From Thermoprotei archaeon (lineage in GTDB: Archaea; Thermoproteota; Thermoprotei; Gearchaeales; Gearchaeaceae): a DNA stretch of 64,000 nucleotides. The notes under the pieces were generated by a model. It was not told the origin of the DNA and did not search any database. It saw only the letters and a list, made by a program, of their open reading frames with translations. The stretch covers positions 28,910 to 92,909 of the forward strand of contig JAFMCU010000006.1 in NCBI GenBank assembly GCA_017857595.1, written 5' to 3'. The translations under genes were made by a program, and so were the position numbers. This document shows positions 24,630 through 32,964 of this stretch, piece by piece; position 1 is the first letter of the stretch, and each line of letters begins with the position of its first letter.

Positions 24630-25303
24630 AATATTTTAACTCTCCTTCTTTCAGCAATATATCTTCCTCTTCTTCTAATTTCTTTTAACTTATTTAAGAT
24701 TTCACCATGATTTTTCATAAAAATCGAATATCCTTTCATAAAATATTCGAAGCTTTCTTTTGAAAGGCTGCTAAAGCTACTTTCTATGTTTCTAAGAAAT
24801 AAGTGAATATCAATCCCTTTGTCTTCAACTCTATTGGAAAATTCAGATAGACCAAAGTCTATTGTACAAATTTTTCCATCATTAAGCATGATAAAATTAC
24901 TTAATGTAACATCTCCATGAACAATATTTATTGAATGAAGTTTACTTAATATTCTTCCTATTTCAAATGAAAATTCTTTATGTTTTTTTGGAAAAATTTC
25001 TTTAAGAATTGTCCCATCAACATATTCCATAATAATGGTCGAATTTTCCAAATCTACATCGTATAAATATGGCACTCGCACGTTTTCTTCTAAAGAATAA
25101 TACATTATTTTGGCTTCTTTGATAGTTCTTATTGATCTTATTTTTGAATCTAAAATAGGATGTCTCCAAAGTTTAGGTACACGAACTTTAAATATTGCTT
25201 GTAAATCAAACCACCTACCTTGCCAAATTTCTGCTTCAGCGCCCTTTTTTATTAATTTGTCTTTAATTATCTCCAAGGTATATCTACTTGATCCAATCTC
25301 CAC
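24626..25303 (-). CDS. bud32: KEOPS kinase/ATPase Bud32
   Basis: A 225-residue small kinase of the piD261/Bud32 family. The nucleotide loop is KKGAEAEIWQGRW (about 18-30), the lysine lies in AIFKVRVPKLWRHP, the catalytic loop is HGDVTLSNFIML (about 129-140) and the metal loop is TIDFGLSEFS. The C-terminus ends in the basic RRRGRYIAERRRVKIF typical of Bud32. In KEOPS it hydrolyses ATP to drive the Kae1 step of t6A synthesis. The start at 25303 lies 37 bases inside kae1; the family often begins nearer to the KKGAEAE motif, so a later start is possible. Confidence 0.92.
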   Translation of the reverse strand: MEIGSSRYTLEIIKDKLIKKGAEAEIWQGRWFDLQAIFKVRVPKLWRHPILDSKIRSIRTIKEAKIMYYSLEENVRVPYLYDVDLENSTIIMEYVDGTILKEIFPKKHKEFSFEIGRILSKLHSINIVHGDVTLSNFIMLNDGKICTIDFGLSEFSNRVEDKGIDIHLFLRNIESSFSSLSKESFEYFMKGYSIFMKNHGEILNKLKEIRRRGRYIAERRRVKIF

Positions 25304-26250
25304 ATAGGCTTTACATAGCTTCTAATTGGATCAATTGTTACCTTATGCATAAAAGCAAGCATACCTGTTAAAGCAATCATTCCTCCATTATCTCCTGCAT
25401 ATTCCCTAGGAACAACTTTAAAACTGACGTTCTGGCCCTGTGCTAATTTCTCAAGTTTTTCCTTCAATATTATTGATCTTGAAGTACCACCGGTTAAAAG
25501 AATGGATTTTTTATTTGTATACGCGATTGCTCTTTCTATTGTTTCGCAGAGCATGCTATAAGCATATTCAATAAAGCTTAAAGCTACATCCTCAACCCTA
25601 TATCCTTCCTTGATTAACTTCAAAGCAGATGTGATCAAACCTGAGTAAGATACATCTTGACCTTTTACAACTAATGGTAAATCAAGCAATTGTTTACCTT
25701 CCATTGCAAGCTTTTCTACATTAATTAATTCAGGATATTCGACTCCGATCATTCTACCAAAGTAATCAACAGCATTTCCAAGCGCAATATCTTGTGTCTC
25801 TCCAAATATCCTATATCTTCCTTCAACGAATGTTGTTATTATGGTGTTTCCTCCTGCAATATAAACAATTAATGGATCTTCTTCATTGCATGCATACCTT
25901 GCTATTTCTAAATGTGCTACAGCATGATTTACTGGAACTAGAGACAGTTGGAATTGCAAAGATAAAAACCTAGCAATGGTAGCTCCAGTTCTCAAACATG
26001 GACCTAAGCCAGGACCAAGGGCAATCGCTATAGCGCTTAAATCTTTCATTCTTACATTTGCTAGTTTTAAAGCTTCATTTATAACTTCAGCAGCATTTTC
26101 TGAATGGTGGATTGCAGCTTCTCTAGGATGAATACCCTTTCCTTTAGGAGGGATATATGTAGAGTTAACGTTGGCTAATATATTTAATTTTTCATCAACG
26201 ATACCAACACCAAAAGTGTGAGCAGTACTCTCTATACCAAGAAGAAACAT
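25267..26250 (-). CDS. kae1: KEOPS catalytic subunit Kae1 (tRNA threonylcarbamoyltransferase)
   Basis: A 327-residue ASKHA-fold enzyme that transfers the threonylcarbamoyl group from TC-AMP to A37 of ANN-decoding tRNAs. It opens LLGIESTAHTFGVGIVD. The metal ligands are in VNHAVAHLEIAR (His109 and His113) and the Asp in YAGDNGGMIA near 285. The PREAAIHHSENAA segment (42-54) and VYIAGGNTIITTF (about 128-140) also match. Kae1 and Bud32 are separate genes here, not fused as in some euryarchaea. Its ATG shares one base with the eS31 stop. Confidence 0.97.
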   Translation of the reverse strand: MFLLGIESTAHTFGVGIVDEKLNILANVNSTYIPPKGKGIHPREAAIHHSENAAEVINEALKLANVRMKDLSAIAIALGPGLGPCLRTGATIARFLSLQFQLSLVPVNHAVAHLEIARYACNEEDPLIVYIAGGNTIITTFVEGRYRIFGETQDIALGNAVDYFGRMIGVEYPELINVEKLAMEGKQLLDLPLVVKGQDVSYSGLITSALKLIKEGYRVEDVALSFIEYAYSMLCETIERAIAYTNKKSILLTGGTSRSIILKEKLEKLAQGQNVSFKVVPREYAGDNGGMIALTGMLAFMHKVTIDPIRSYVKPMWRLDQVDIPWR

Positions 26251-26420
26251 TACTTTTTAACTGAAATGAATTCTGTATATCCACACTTCCCACAGGACCA
26301 TCTATCTGGTTGCTTATGCCTAGCCATGAATACTCCGCATCTTGGGCATTTCTTATTTTTTCTTTTAATTGTATTAGTAGAAGGATCCACATCAAATATT
26401 TTGTGTATATAAGGCATCAT
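26250..26420 (-). CDS. Ribosomal protein eS31 (S27ae)
   Basis: A 56-residue zinc-ribbon protein of the small subunit. The translation has [19 protein letters not shown] followed by [10 protein letters not shown], so the zinc ligands are Cys25 and Cys28 and Cys43 and Cys46. There is no ubiquitin fusion, as in other archaea. Two adjacent ATGs (26420 and 26417) can start it. It lies between eS24 and kae1, the common archaeal position, with four bases to eS24 and a one-base overlap to kae1. Confidence 0.95.
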   Translation of the reverse strand: MMPYIHKIFDVDPSTNTIKRKNKKCPRCGVFMARHKQPDRWSCGKCGYTEFISVKK

Positions 26421-26424
26421 TCCA

Positions 26425-26787
26425 TCACTTCTTCTCTTTACTCTGTTTTAACTCTAATTTCTTTTTCTTTTTTTCTTCTAATATTTTCTTCCTTTCTTCT
26501 TTATTCTTATGTCTTAAAATTACATGTTCAAGCTCTATTTTTTTGCTATCAAGATCTTTGTATACTAAAGCTATAGAATAAGCCTTTGTTCCTCCATATC
26601 TCGAAATCAACTTTCTGATTATGATTTTTTCAGCGTTTTCATTTAGAAATTTTGCTAAAGCTTCTATTACTTCCTGTCTTTTAGGAAATGGTTTGTTCTC
26701 TAAATTCAACTGAATCATATACTCATCCCTGTTTAAATAGGGATTCTCAAATTTTTCTAAGATTTGAATATCCTTTGGGTCCAACAT
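26425..26787 (-). CDS. Ribosomal protein eS24
   Basis: A 120-residue small-subunit protein. Family features are [19 protein letters not shown] (about 9-27), the [15 protein letters not shown] helix (about 34-48) and [19 protein letters not shown] (about 60-78). The last 30 residues are a Lys/Glu-rich tail. It overlaps the upstream dephospho-CoA kinase gene by one base. Confidence 0.95.
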   Translation of the reverse strand: MLDPKDIQILEKFENPYLNRDEYMIQLNLENKPFPKRQEVIEALAKFLNENAEKIIIRKLISRYGGTKAYSIALVYKDLDSKKIELEHVILRHKNKEERKKILEEKKKKKLELKQSKEKK

Positions 26788-27356
26788 TAAAACATTCTTT
26801 GTATCATCTTTCTTAATATAAATCTTTTTCTTTTATTTACAATTACGATTTCAATTCCAAAATTTGGAAGGCCGAATATAACCAATGAATTATCATTCTC
26901 TTCAATTAATGGAACAATAGCAAGAAGATCTTCCTCCCCATCAACCAAGATAATACAATTATCTTTAACTAATTCTTCTTTAACCTTTAAATAATTATCA
27001 AGTGATAGCGTGCCTTTAGGGTTTTTTATACGCAGCACTCTGTTGAAAGTGCTTACATCAATTTTTTCATCCAATTTTTTGTTTTCCAAATATCCGTCAA
27101 TAATTGCAAAATTCACATTTATTTTATTTTCAATAAATGATCTAGTAACAAAATCACCTATAGTAATTATCTTTTTAGGCTTTATTAATTCTATAATATC
27201 TTTAACATGATCCATTTTTTCATTGGGGTATCGAAACAGTGCAATACCAAAAATCTTCTTAAGCTTCCTTCTTAAACTTTTAAATTTTCTTTTTCGATCT
27301 AAATAAAAGATCCTTTCTTTTTTACTCGTTTTGGAAACATCAATAAAATATTTCAT
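26787..27356 (-). CDS. GTP-dependent dephospho-CoA kinase (DUF359 family)
   Basis: A 189-residue protein of the archaeal family shown to phosphorylate dephospho-CoA with GTP, the last step of coenzyme A synthesis. Conserved segments are ITIGDFVTRSF (about 65-75), AIIDGYLENKK, KNPKGTLS (about 113-120) and VDGEEDLLAIVPLI (about 138-151). The known family position, between Spt4 and eS24, is kept here. The first 50 residues are strongly basic. Confidence 0.87.
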   Translation of the reverse strand: MKYFIDVSKTSKKERIFYLDRKRKFKSLRRKLKKIFGIALFRYPNEKMDHVKDIIELIKPKKIITIGDFVTRSFIENKINVNFAIIDGYLENKKLDEKIDVSTFNRVLRIKNPKGTLSLDNYLKVKEELVKDNCIILVDGEEDLLAIVPLIEENDNSLVIFGLPNFGIEIVIVNKRKRFILRKMIQRMF

Positions 27357-27566
27357 TCATCTTACTTTTATTGCATACATGCCAGGTGTTTTAATTCCAA
27401 TAAGCTTAGCTATCTCAGATTCCTCTGGTTTAAAAAGTATAAATATACCACTCCATTCATCTGAAAAATCCTTTCCTTTACAATTTGGGCATATTTTTTC
27501 TTTTTTTGGTACTAGCATTTTGCAATTTGTACAAGCTTTGAAGCCATAGGTTGCTTTTCTTACCAT
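27357..27566 (-). CDS. spt4: Transcription elongation factor Spt4 (RpoE'')
   Basis: A 69-residue zinc protein that pairs with Spt5 on RNA polymerase. The zinc ligands are CTNCKML (Cys12 and Cys15) and CPNCKG (Cys27 and Cys30), and the SDEWSGIFILFKPEESEIAKLIG segment (two parts) forms the Spt5-binding side. It begins directly after the rpoE1 stop and is preceded by a good ribosome-binding site. Confidence 0.95.
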   Translation of the reverse strand: MVRKATYGFKACTNCKMLVPKKEKICPNCKGKDFSDEWSGIFILFKPEESEIAKLIGIKTPGMYAIKVR

Positions 27567-28139
27567 TTATTTCACCTTTTGCAATTTCTCTATATCTTCT
27601 TTTATCCATTCAGGTTTTCCCAAAAAAGGTTGTCTCATAGTAAAACCTAATTTAAAATTAGAAGAACCAGCTGAATAGCTAACTGTTGTTATTCTTGCTC
27701 TAACAGGATCGTGTTTAGCGAGTATTCTTTTGGTCTTTTTAGCTACAATTCTATTTCCCTTTTTATCATAACTTACAAAATCATCGATAATTTGTGAAAT
27801 ATGAACTAAGCCTTCTATTGGGCCTATTTGTAAGAAAACTCCAAATTCCTTAACATCTACAACTTCAGTATCCACGACTTCTTTTACAGTAGGTATCCAA
27901 GCAAGGAACTCAAATTCAACTTCATTATAAAGAAAACCAGAACGAGAAACAATCACACCGAAGCGAGAAGGTTTGGCAGAAAGGACACAAACAATGTATC
28001 CAATTTCTTGAATAAATTTATCTTCGTATTTTTCTCTTAAAATAGATAAAACTACTTGTTCAAGGTTTAATTTAGGTTTTAAGTCTTTAGGAGATATAGC
28101 TACAACATCTTTTGTTCCAAATAGTCTAAACAAATTCAA
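27567..28139 (-). CDS. rpoE1: RNA polymerase subunit Rpo7 (RpoE1)
   Basis: A 190-residue subunit homologous to eukaryotic Rpb7. It has the N-terminal RNP-like domain (ISPKDLKPKLNLEQVVLSILREKYE in two parts) and a C-terminal S1 domain with VVDVKEFGVFLQIGPIEGLVHISQI (about 92-116 in parts). It forms the stalk with Rpo4 and binds nascent RNA. It is followed directly by spt4. The 59-base gap before it (28140-28198) holds no gene and may carry a promoter or processing site. Confidence 0.97.
   Translation of the reverse strand: MNLFRLFGTKDVVAISPKDLKPKLNLEQVVLSILREKYEDKFIQEIGYIVCVLSAKPSRFGVIVSRSGFLYNEVEFEFLAWIPTVKEVVDTEVVDVKEFGVFLQIGPIEGLVHISQIIDDFVSYDKKGNRIVAKKTKRILAKHDPVRARITTVSYSAGSSNFKLGFTMRQPFLGKPEWIKEDIEKLQKVK
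27573..27578 (-). promoter_or_regulatory. Shine-Dalgarno site of spt4
   Basis: AGGTGA on the minus strand lies six bases before the spt4 ATG at 27566, inside the end of the rpoE1 reading frame. It is complementary to the end of archaeal 16S rRNA and shows that internal operon genes in this genome can use leadered initiation. Confidence 0.75.
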
Positions 28140-28198
28140 TCACTCTCTATTGAATTTAATGAGTAATATTAATGATTTTCTACTTTTAAAAAGTTTTC

Positions 28199-28582
28199 TT
28201 AATACCTTAATACAGACAATCTTCCTTTTTCTTTAAGAATAATAACATCTATTCCTTTATTAAAAGCTTTATGAGCAAGTTCTAAATCAGCGGTTGCTAT
28301 AACACAATTATTTTTTATTCCTATATTAATTAAATCTAAATCTGTATATTTTTCTTGACTTTCAAAAATTTTATTAAAATTTAAAGATAATTTTAAAGCT
28401 AAATTTGCCAATCTAGATTTTTTATCTTTACCTACTGATAAAGATTTTAATTCATTTATTACATTTGTCGTTGTTGAGGGAATTAATTTTTCTCCTAAAA
28501 AATTTTCAGATTGAGATATTAAATTTTTACCTAACTTCATCATTTCAAGTAAAAAACTTGTATCAATCAGAAGATATCTCAT
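28199..28582 (-). CDS. PIN-domain protein, Fcf1/VapC9-like
   Basis: A PIN-fold protein of about 127 residues. It opens MRYLLIDTSFLLEM with the first acidic residue at Asp7, has INELKSLS as the second, and ATADLELAHKA with further acidic residues near 95. This arrangement fits a single-strand RNA endonuclease. Its place between aIF2 gamma and Rpo7 is conserved in archaea, so a housekeeping role in ribosome maturation is more likely than a toxin. I chose the ATG at 28582, which overlaps the aIF2 gamma stop as ATGA. Confidence 0.85.
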   Translation of the reverse strand: MRYLLIDTSFLLEMMKLGKNLISQSENFLGEKLIPSTTTNVINELKSLSVGKDKKSRLANLALKLSLNFNKIFESQEKYTDLDLINIGIKNNCVIATADLELAHKAFNKGIDVIILKEKGRLSVLRY

Positions 28583-29835
28583 ACAAGTTCGCCATAACCA
28601 ACCAGCCTCCATTTACCTTGAATTTTTCTGCTAATTGCTACCTTTGTTTTCAAATCACCGCATACTGGATTACCGAGATTGACTGTCATTGTATCCTTTT
28701 TAACCTGCGTAACAATGCCAATTGTTCTTGCAGGACCGACGTTCAATACAACTTCTTCCTTTAATTTAATGGGTTCTACTTTAATAGGTTCTTTCGTTCC
28801 AACAACTTGCTCAAATAATGTATAACTTACATTTATAGTATTCCAAACCTTTGGCATCCTTCCTGCAAGGCCAACGATGTTTCCTACAAGTTGATCTGCC
28901 TTAGTTAGAGAAGGATCTAAATTTGTTTCAATGCCTATTAGGCCACCAGGCAAAGCTTTTTCTAAATTTAGTTCACCACTTTTCAAATTTATAATCTTAG
29001 TGTAAAGAGGAACATATTCTGTTTTATTTTCTTTTTTAATTCTATAACCAGGCCTTATTTCTATTTCTTGACCTATCTCAAGCTTACCATGCACTATGCT
29101 TCCGCCTAGAACTCCTCCATGTAAGTCTTTATAATCAGTTCCAGGTTTATTAATATCAAAAGAACGAATGACATATACAAGTGGATCTTTTGTTTCATCT
29201 CTCTTTGGTGTCGGAAAATAGACCTCAAAAGCTTCGATTAATAAGTCTAGATTAGCTTTATGAAGTGCAGATATTGGTATTATGGGAGGATTTACCTCGA
29301 CTAAATAAGAATTTTGTATCATATTTCTAATTTCTTTATAGCTCTCTAATGCTCTTTCTCTAGTTACAACATCCAGTTTATTCTGAACAATTATAATATT
29401 CTTTAAACCAATAATTTCCATGGCTTTAAGATGTTCCCTTGTTTGTGGTTGCGGAGCTGGTGCGGTTGCATCTATAACAAGAATACCTACATCCATCACT
29501 GCTGCCCCAGATAACATGGTTGATATTAACATATCATGACCGGGTGCATCAACGAAGGAAACATTTCTCAAAGGTATTAGCTTTGAACCGCAATGTATGC
29601 AATAACCGTTGTTTGATAGAGCATATGTAGTATAATTAGCTGGTGGTAAACATTGTGGACATTTCATTATCGTAGCCGTAGCATATCCAAGTTTAATGGT
29701 TATACCTCTTCTTATTTCTTCAGAATAACGTGCTGTCCAGGTTCCAGTTAATGAATAAACTAAAGTAGTTTTACCATGGTCAACATGACCCAAAGTTCCT
29801 ATGTTAATTTGTGGCTGGCCCAGCTCTTTAAACAT
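28579..29835 (-). CDS. Translation initiation factor aIF2 subunit gamma
   Basis: A 418-residue GTPase that carries initiator Met-tRNA to the small subunit. G1 is GHVDHGKTTL (about 16-25), switch 1 includes RRGITIKLGYA, a four-cysteine zinc knuckle lies in the CPQCLPP and CIHCGSKL segments (about 59-82), G3 is DAPGHDML (about 95-102), and G4 is NKLD near 152. The two C-terminal beta-barrel domains are complete. It overlaps eS6 by eight bases and the PIN gene by four. The beta subunit is at 60003-60431; alpha is not in the window. Confidence 0.97.
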   Translation of the reverse strand: MFKELGQPQINIGTLGHVDHGKTTLVYSLTGTWTARYSEEIRRGITIKLGYATATIMKCPQCLPPANYTTYALSNNGYCIHCGSKLIPLRNVSFVDAPGHDMLISTMLSGAAVMDVGILVIDATAPAPQPQTREHLKAMEIIGLKNIIIVQNKLDVVTRERALESYKEIRNMIQNSYLVEVNPPIIPISALHKANLDLLIEAFEVYFPTPKRDETKDPLVYVIRSFDINKPGTDYKDLHGGVLGGSIVHGKLEIGQEIEIRPGYRIKKENKTEYVPLYTKIINLKSGELNLEKALPGGLIGIETNLDPSLTKADQLVGNIVGLAGRMPKVWNTINVSYTLFEQVVGTKEPIKVEPIKLKEEVVLNVGPARTIGIVTQVKKDTMTVNLGNPVCGDLKTKVAISRKIQGKWRLVGYGELV

Positions 29836-30184
29836 TCTTTTCTTCTAAAATTACACAATTGATTAAAACTGTATCTTCAGTTACAGTATTTCCTCTTACC
29901 ATTTTCCTTTTCCTCAATCCCTCTTTTTTTGGCTTAAAGCCTATTCCCTTTGTCATTATCACAGATTTTTTTACACCCCCTGGTATGGAGCCAATCATAG
30001 TAAAACCTGAACTATCAGAACCTCCTGTAATTTTTAATTTTACACCTTTCAACCCTAAAATTACGCCATCAAATTCATCTCCTATTTTCAAACCTATCAA
30101 TGACCTAGCTTGCTGATCTTTTACAATATATACTTTAGATGTCCCATCTTTTGGATTAGATACATTAACTTTAAATTCAGGCAT
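29828..30184 (-). CDS. Ribosomal protein eS6
   Basis: A 118-residue small-subunit protein of archaeal length. Conserved parts are FKVNVSNPKDG (3-13), LIGLKIGDEFDG (29-40), ITGGSDSSGFTM (about 52-63) and the basic KKEGLRKRKMVRGNTV region (about 88-103). It lies between aIF5B and aIF2 gamma, the usual archaeal order. Confidence 0.96.
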   Translation of the reverse strand: MPEFKVNVSNPKDGTSKVYIVKDQQARSLIGLKIGDEFDGVILGLKGVKLKITGGSDSSGFTMIGSIPGGVKKSVIMTKGIGFKPKKEGLRKRKMVRGNTVTEDTVLINCVILEEKNV

Positions 30185-30224
30185 ATTGAGTATTTTGTTA
30201 AAAAATCAATATATCTTTGTCGTT

Positions 30225-31982
30225 TTAAGGCATTTTTCCCAAAGATATTTTTTCAAGATAATTAATCTCTTCTTCTAAAAATTCACTTTTATATTTATTT
30301 AAAAGATATTTTGCATCCTCTCTGCTAATGTGAACATACAAAACATCACCCTCAAAAATATTTCTTCCTACATTAGCTTCTCCTTTAATGGATATAGCAA
30401 CTGCCATACCTTTCTTTGCTTCATTAATTGGTTTACCTTGATCTTGTATTTGCATAACAGTTCCTACAATTTTGCCAGCTTTATTCATAAGAATATATCC
30501 AGGTTTAATTTTACCCAGCAATATTTCTACACCTACGATTGCAGGTTCACTTCTCCTAAAAACGTAACCTGGCAATATTCTTAACATTCCAGGATAAGGA
30601 TATTTTTCAAAATCAGCCTTCTTTTCTTCTTCTTTTATTTTATTTACATACTCTTCATAAGATTCAATTAGCTTGTAAATGATCGGTTCTTTGATCAATT
30701 TTATACCCTTTTCAAGCATTTCTTTTTCAGCTTCGGACAATATTTTTACATTGAAGGCGAGAATAACGCCATAAATCTTATTTATTTCTTTCGATATTGA
30801 TGCTTCTAATACATCGCTCTTTGTAACAGGTCCAATATCTGCATATCTTACTGGAATTCCATAGGATTTTAAATATGAAGTTAGCGCTTCAAGAACTCCT
30901 AATGTATCTGTTTTAACAACTATACCTTCTTTATCTGATCTTATTTTTATAGAACCAACTTCTTCTTCTATCTTTTTAATTACATCTTTATAATTTTCTT
31001 CATATACTGAATAAATGGGAGATCCTGTTATAGCTTTTTCAAGGTTTTCAGCAACAATTTTTACTCCAGCAGCTGCAACAACCTCTTCTACACTCAAGAA
31101 TTTATCTTCAGGAGCGCGCATTTCATCTAAAGGTTTAGGCATTAAGATGGCTTTTACTTTAGTGGTAATTATACCATCAGTACCAGCAAGAACTATCGTA
31201 TCTCCCTTTTTAAGAATACCGTTGAATATTATAGAATCAACCGTCGTTCCTAGACCTACTTCTTGCTTTATTTCAAGTACAACACCGCTAGCAGGACCTT
31301 CAGTATAAGCCAATCTACTTTTTAGATAATTCTGACAGATACCACTTATCAAAAGTAGTAATTCAGAAATACCTATACCATATGTTGCACTCGTGGGTAC
31401 AATTGGAACAGTCTTTGTAAAATCCCTTACTCTATCGAATCTTTCAGATTGAAAGCCTAATTTAGATAAATTACTAACCAGCTCATAAATTTTATAATCT
31501 AATCTTTCCTTCGTTCTTTCATCCTGTTCATTGAAAGATTCTAAAAATGAATACGTTTCTTTTGGATTCCAACCTTCCAACCTGTCTAGCTTATTAAATG
31601 CTATTACAAAGGGTACATTTCTAGATTTTAAAATTTCTAAGCTTTCATATGTTTGCTTTTCCAATCCCTTTAATATATCTACGACTAAAATTGCCATGTC
31701 TGCAACAGAGCCACCTCTTCTTCTTAAATTAGCAAATACTTCATGACCGGGCGTATCGATGATAAGTATTCCAGGAATTTCAAGTTTGGCTTTAAACTTA
31801 ACCATTAAATTCGATGAAAGCTTTTCAATAACTTGAACCGGTAAAAATGAAGCCCCAATATGCTGAGTCATACCACCTGCCTCTTTTAATTGAACAGCTG
31901 TACCTCTAATTTTATCCAATAACGTAGTCTTGCCTACATCAACATGACCCAAAACGGTTAAAATAGGTTGCCTAATTCTCAT
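30225..31982 (-). CDS. infB: Translation initiation factor aIF5B
   Basis: A 585-residue GTPase that promotes subunit joining. G1 is GHVDVGKTTLLDKIRG (about 12-27), switch 1 includes GGMTQHIGASF, G3 is DTPGHEVF (about 76-83), and G4 is NKLD near 130. The four-domain layout of archaeal IF5B is complete up to the C-terminal helix LKIS-type end. There is no intein and no long N-terminal extension. The ndk gene that often sits between eL24 and this gene in other archaea is absent here; only 39 bases separate them. Confidence 0.97.
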   Translation of the reverse strand: MRIRQPILTVLGHVDVGKTTLLDKIRGTAVQLKEAGGMTQHIGASFLPVQVIEKLSSNLMVKFKAKLEIPGILIIDTPGHEVFANLRRRGGSVADMAILVVDILKGLEKQTYESLEILKSRNVPFVIAFNKLDRLEGWNPKETYSFLESFNEQDERTKERLDYKIYELVSNLSKLGFQSERFDRVRDFTKTVPIVPTSATYGIGISELLLLISGICQNYLKSRLAYTEGPASGVVLEIKQEVGLGTTVDSIIFNGILKKGDTIVLAGTDGIITTKVKAILMPKPLDEMRAPEDKFLSVEEVVAAAGVKIVAENLEKAITGSPIYSVYEENYKDVIKKIEEEVGSIKIRSDKEGIVVKTDTLGVLEALTSYLKSYGIPVRYADIGPVTKSDVLEASISKEINKIYGVILAFNVKILSEAEKEMLEKGIKLIKEPIIYKLIESYEEYVNKIKEEEKKADFEKYPYPGMLRILPGYVFRRSEPAIVGVEILLGKIKPGYILMNKAGKIVGTVMQIQDQGKPINEAKKGMAVAISIKGEANVGRNIFEGDVLYVHISREDAKYLLNKYKSEFLEEEINYLEKISLGKMP

Positions 31983-32021
31983 GAATAGAAGAAAATTGTT
32001 TTAAAAAGAAATTAAATTTAT

Positions 32022-32207
32022 TTATTTTTGTTTAGCGTAAAAAGAAGCCCACTTAAATTTTATAGGATTTCGCCCCAAAATAGTCCTATTCTTTCTACAT
32101 TTACTAGAACAAAAATAAAGAACGCTGCCGTCATTTTTCACAAATAGCATACCCTTACCCTTGGGAAACTTTTTCCCACAAAAACTGCAACTGTATTCTG
32201 TAACCAT
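32022..32207 (-). CDS. Ribosomal protein eL24
   Basis: A 61-residue zinc protein of the large subunit. The ligands are CSFCGKKF (Cys6 and Cys9) and FCSSKCRKN (Cys32 and Cys36), and GKGMLFVKNDGS and NPIKFKWA match the family. It shares one base with the eS28 stop. Length is typical of archaeal eL24. Confidence 0.96.
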   Translation of the reverse strand: MVTEYSCSFCGKKFPKGKGMLFVKNDGSVLYFCSSKCRKNRTILGRNPIKFKWASFYAKQK

Positions 32208-32419
32208 TACCTTGGAACCAACTTCTTTGCTTCTCTTTCAGTTTCTCTTAACATTAATATATCGCCAACTCTTACAGGACCCATAACATTCCTCGTCAAT
32301 ACTCTACCTTTATCCTTTCCTTCCAGTATTCTTACTCTCACTTGTGTAACTTCACCTCCTACGCCTGTTTTTCCGATTATTTGAACAACCTCTGCTGGTG
32401 TTGAGTCTTGAGAACTCAT
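32207..32419 (-). CDS. Ribosomal protein eS28
   Basis: A 70-residue OB-fold protein of the small subunit. The [23 protein letters not shown] strand (about 13-30, here with IIGKTG), [16 protein letters not shown] (about 38-53) and the terminal [11 protein letters not shown] are conserved. It follows eL8 by ten bases and overlaps eL24. Confidence 0.96.
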   Translation of the reverse strand: MSSQDSTPAEVVQIIGKTGVGGEVTQVRVRILEGKDKGRVLTRNVMGPVRVGDILMLRETEREAKKLVPR

Positions 32420-32429
32420 TATTTAATTA

Positions 32430-32909
32430 TCATTCTTTCTTTTCAGCTTTAGCTTTACCTTTTTTAGGCTTTTCTTCCTTTTTTTGTTCTTCAACTTTTT
32501 CTGCTTGAGATGGTTGTTCCTTAGGGGCTAGCTTTGCCCTTAAATCTGAAAAGGCTGATACCAAATCATCATATAAAGATTTACCATCACCTACTTCAAG
32601 GACAGCAACTGAACTTGCTGAAACATTTATTCCTGCAACTTCTCCCAATTTTTTCTTATCAGGAACATAAAGATACGGTATGTTTTTTTCCTCACATATT
32701 AAAGGTAAATGTGCAACAATTTCTGGTGGATCAACATTTTCAGCAAGAACAACAAATTTTGCAAGACCCCTTTCCACAGATTTTGTAGTTTCATTTACAC
32801 CTTTCTTTATTTTTCCAGTTTCTCTGCTAACTCTTACAAATTCATATATTTTTTCATGCAAATCCTGCGGCACTTCAAATCTAACATACATAGGTTTTTT
32901 AGACGTCAT
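32430..32909 (-). CDS. Ribosomal protein eL8 (L7Ae) with a long charged tail
   Basis: A 159-residue protein. Residues 1-125 are the L7Ae fold that binds kink-turns in 23S rRNA, C/D and H/ACA sRNAs and RNase P: GKIKKGVNETTKSVERGLAKFV (about 32-53, in parts), LAENVDPPEIVAHLP and VAGINVSASSVAV. Residues about 127-159 are a low-complexity Lys/Glu/Pro tail not found in most archaeal L7Ae proteins. It is the promoter-proximal gene of the long operon down to bud32 and is the partner expected for the C/D sRNA at 1272-1330. Confidence 0.96.
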   Translation of the reverse strand: MTSKKPMYVRFEVPQDLHEKIYEFVRVSRETGKIKKGVNETTKSVERGLAKFVVLAENVDPPEIVAHLPLICEEKNIPYLYVPDKKKLGEVAGINVSASSVAVLEVGDGKSLYDDLVSAFSDLRAKLAPKEQPSQAEKVEEQKKEEKPKKGKAKAEKKE

Positions 32910-32940
32910 CTTTTAAATCCGTGATTATCTTTACTTTCTA

Positions 32941-32953
32941 TTATATATTTAAA
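32941..32953 (-). promoter_or_regulatory. TATA-like box of the eL8 operon
   Basis: On the minus strand TTTAAATATATAA lies about 32-44 bases before the eL8 ATG at 32909. A start site some 25 bases downstream would leave a short leader of roughly ten bases. It is the only clear promoter-like element for the tightly packed block that follows. Confidence 0.5.
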
Positions 32954-32964
32954 TTTAACTAATA

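Noticed and set aside
26195..26395. Minus-strand frame of 66 codons across the kae1 start
   Set aside because: It is an out-of-frame shadow; the real gene here is eS31 at 26250-26420.
28199..28612. VapC toxin of a toxin-antitoxin pair
   Set aside because: There is no antitoxin gene, and the place between aIF2 gamma and Rpo7 is a conserved housekeeping site.
30330..30584. Plus-strand frames inside aIF5B and other minus-strand genes
   Set aside because: They lack family features and sit wholly inside well-supported genes.
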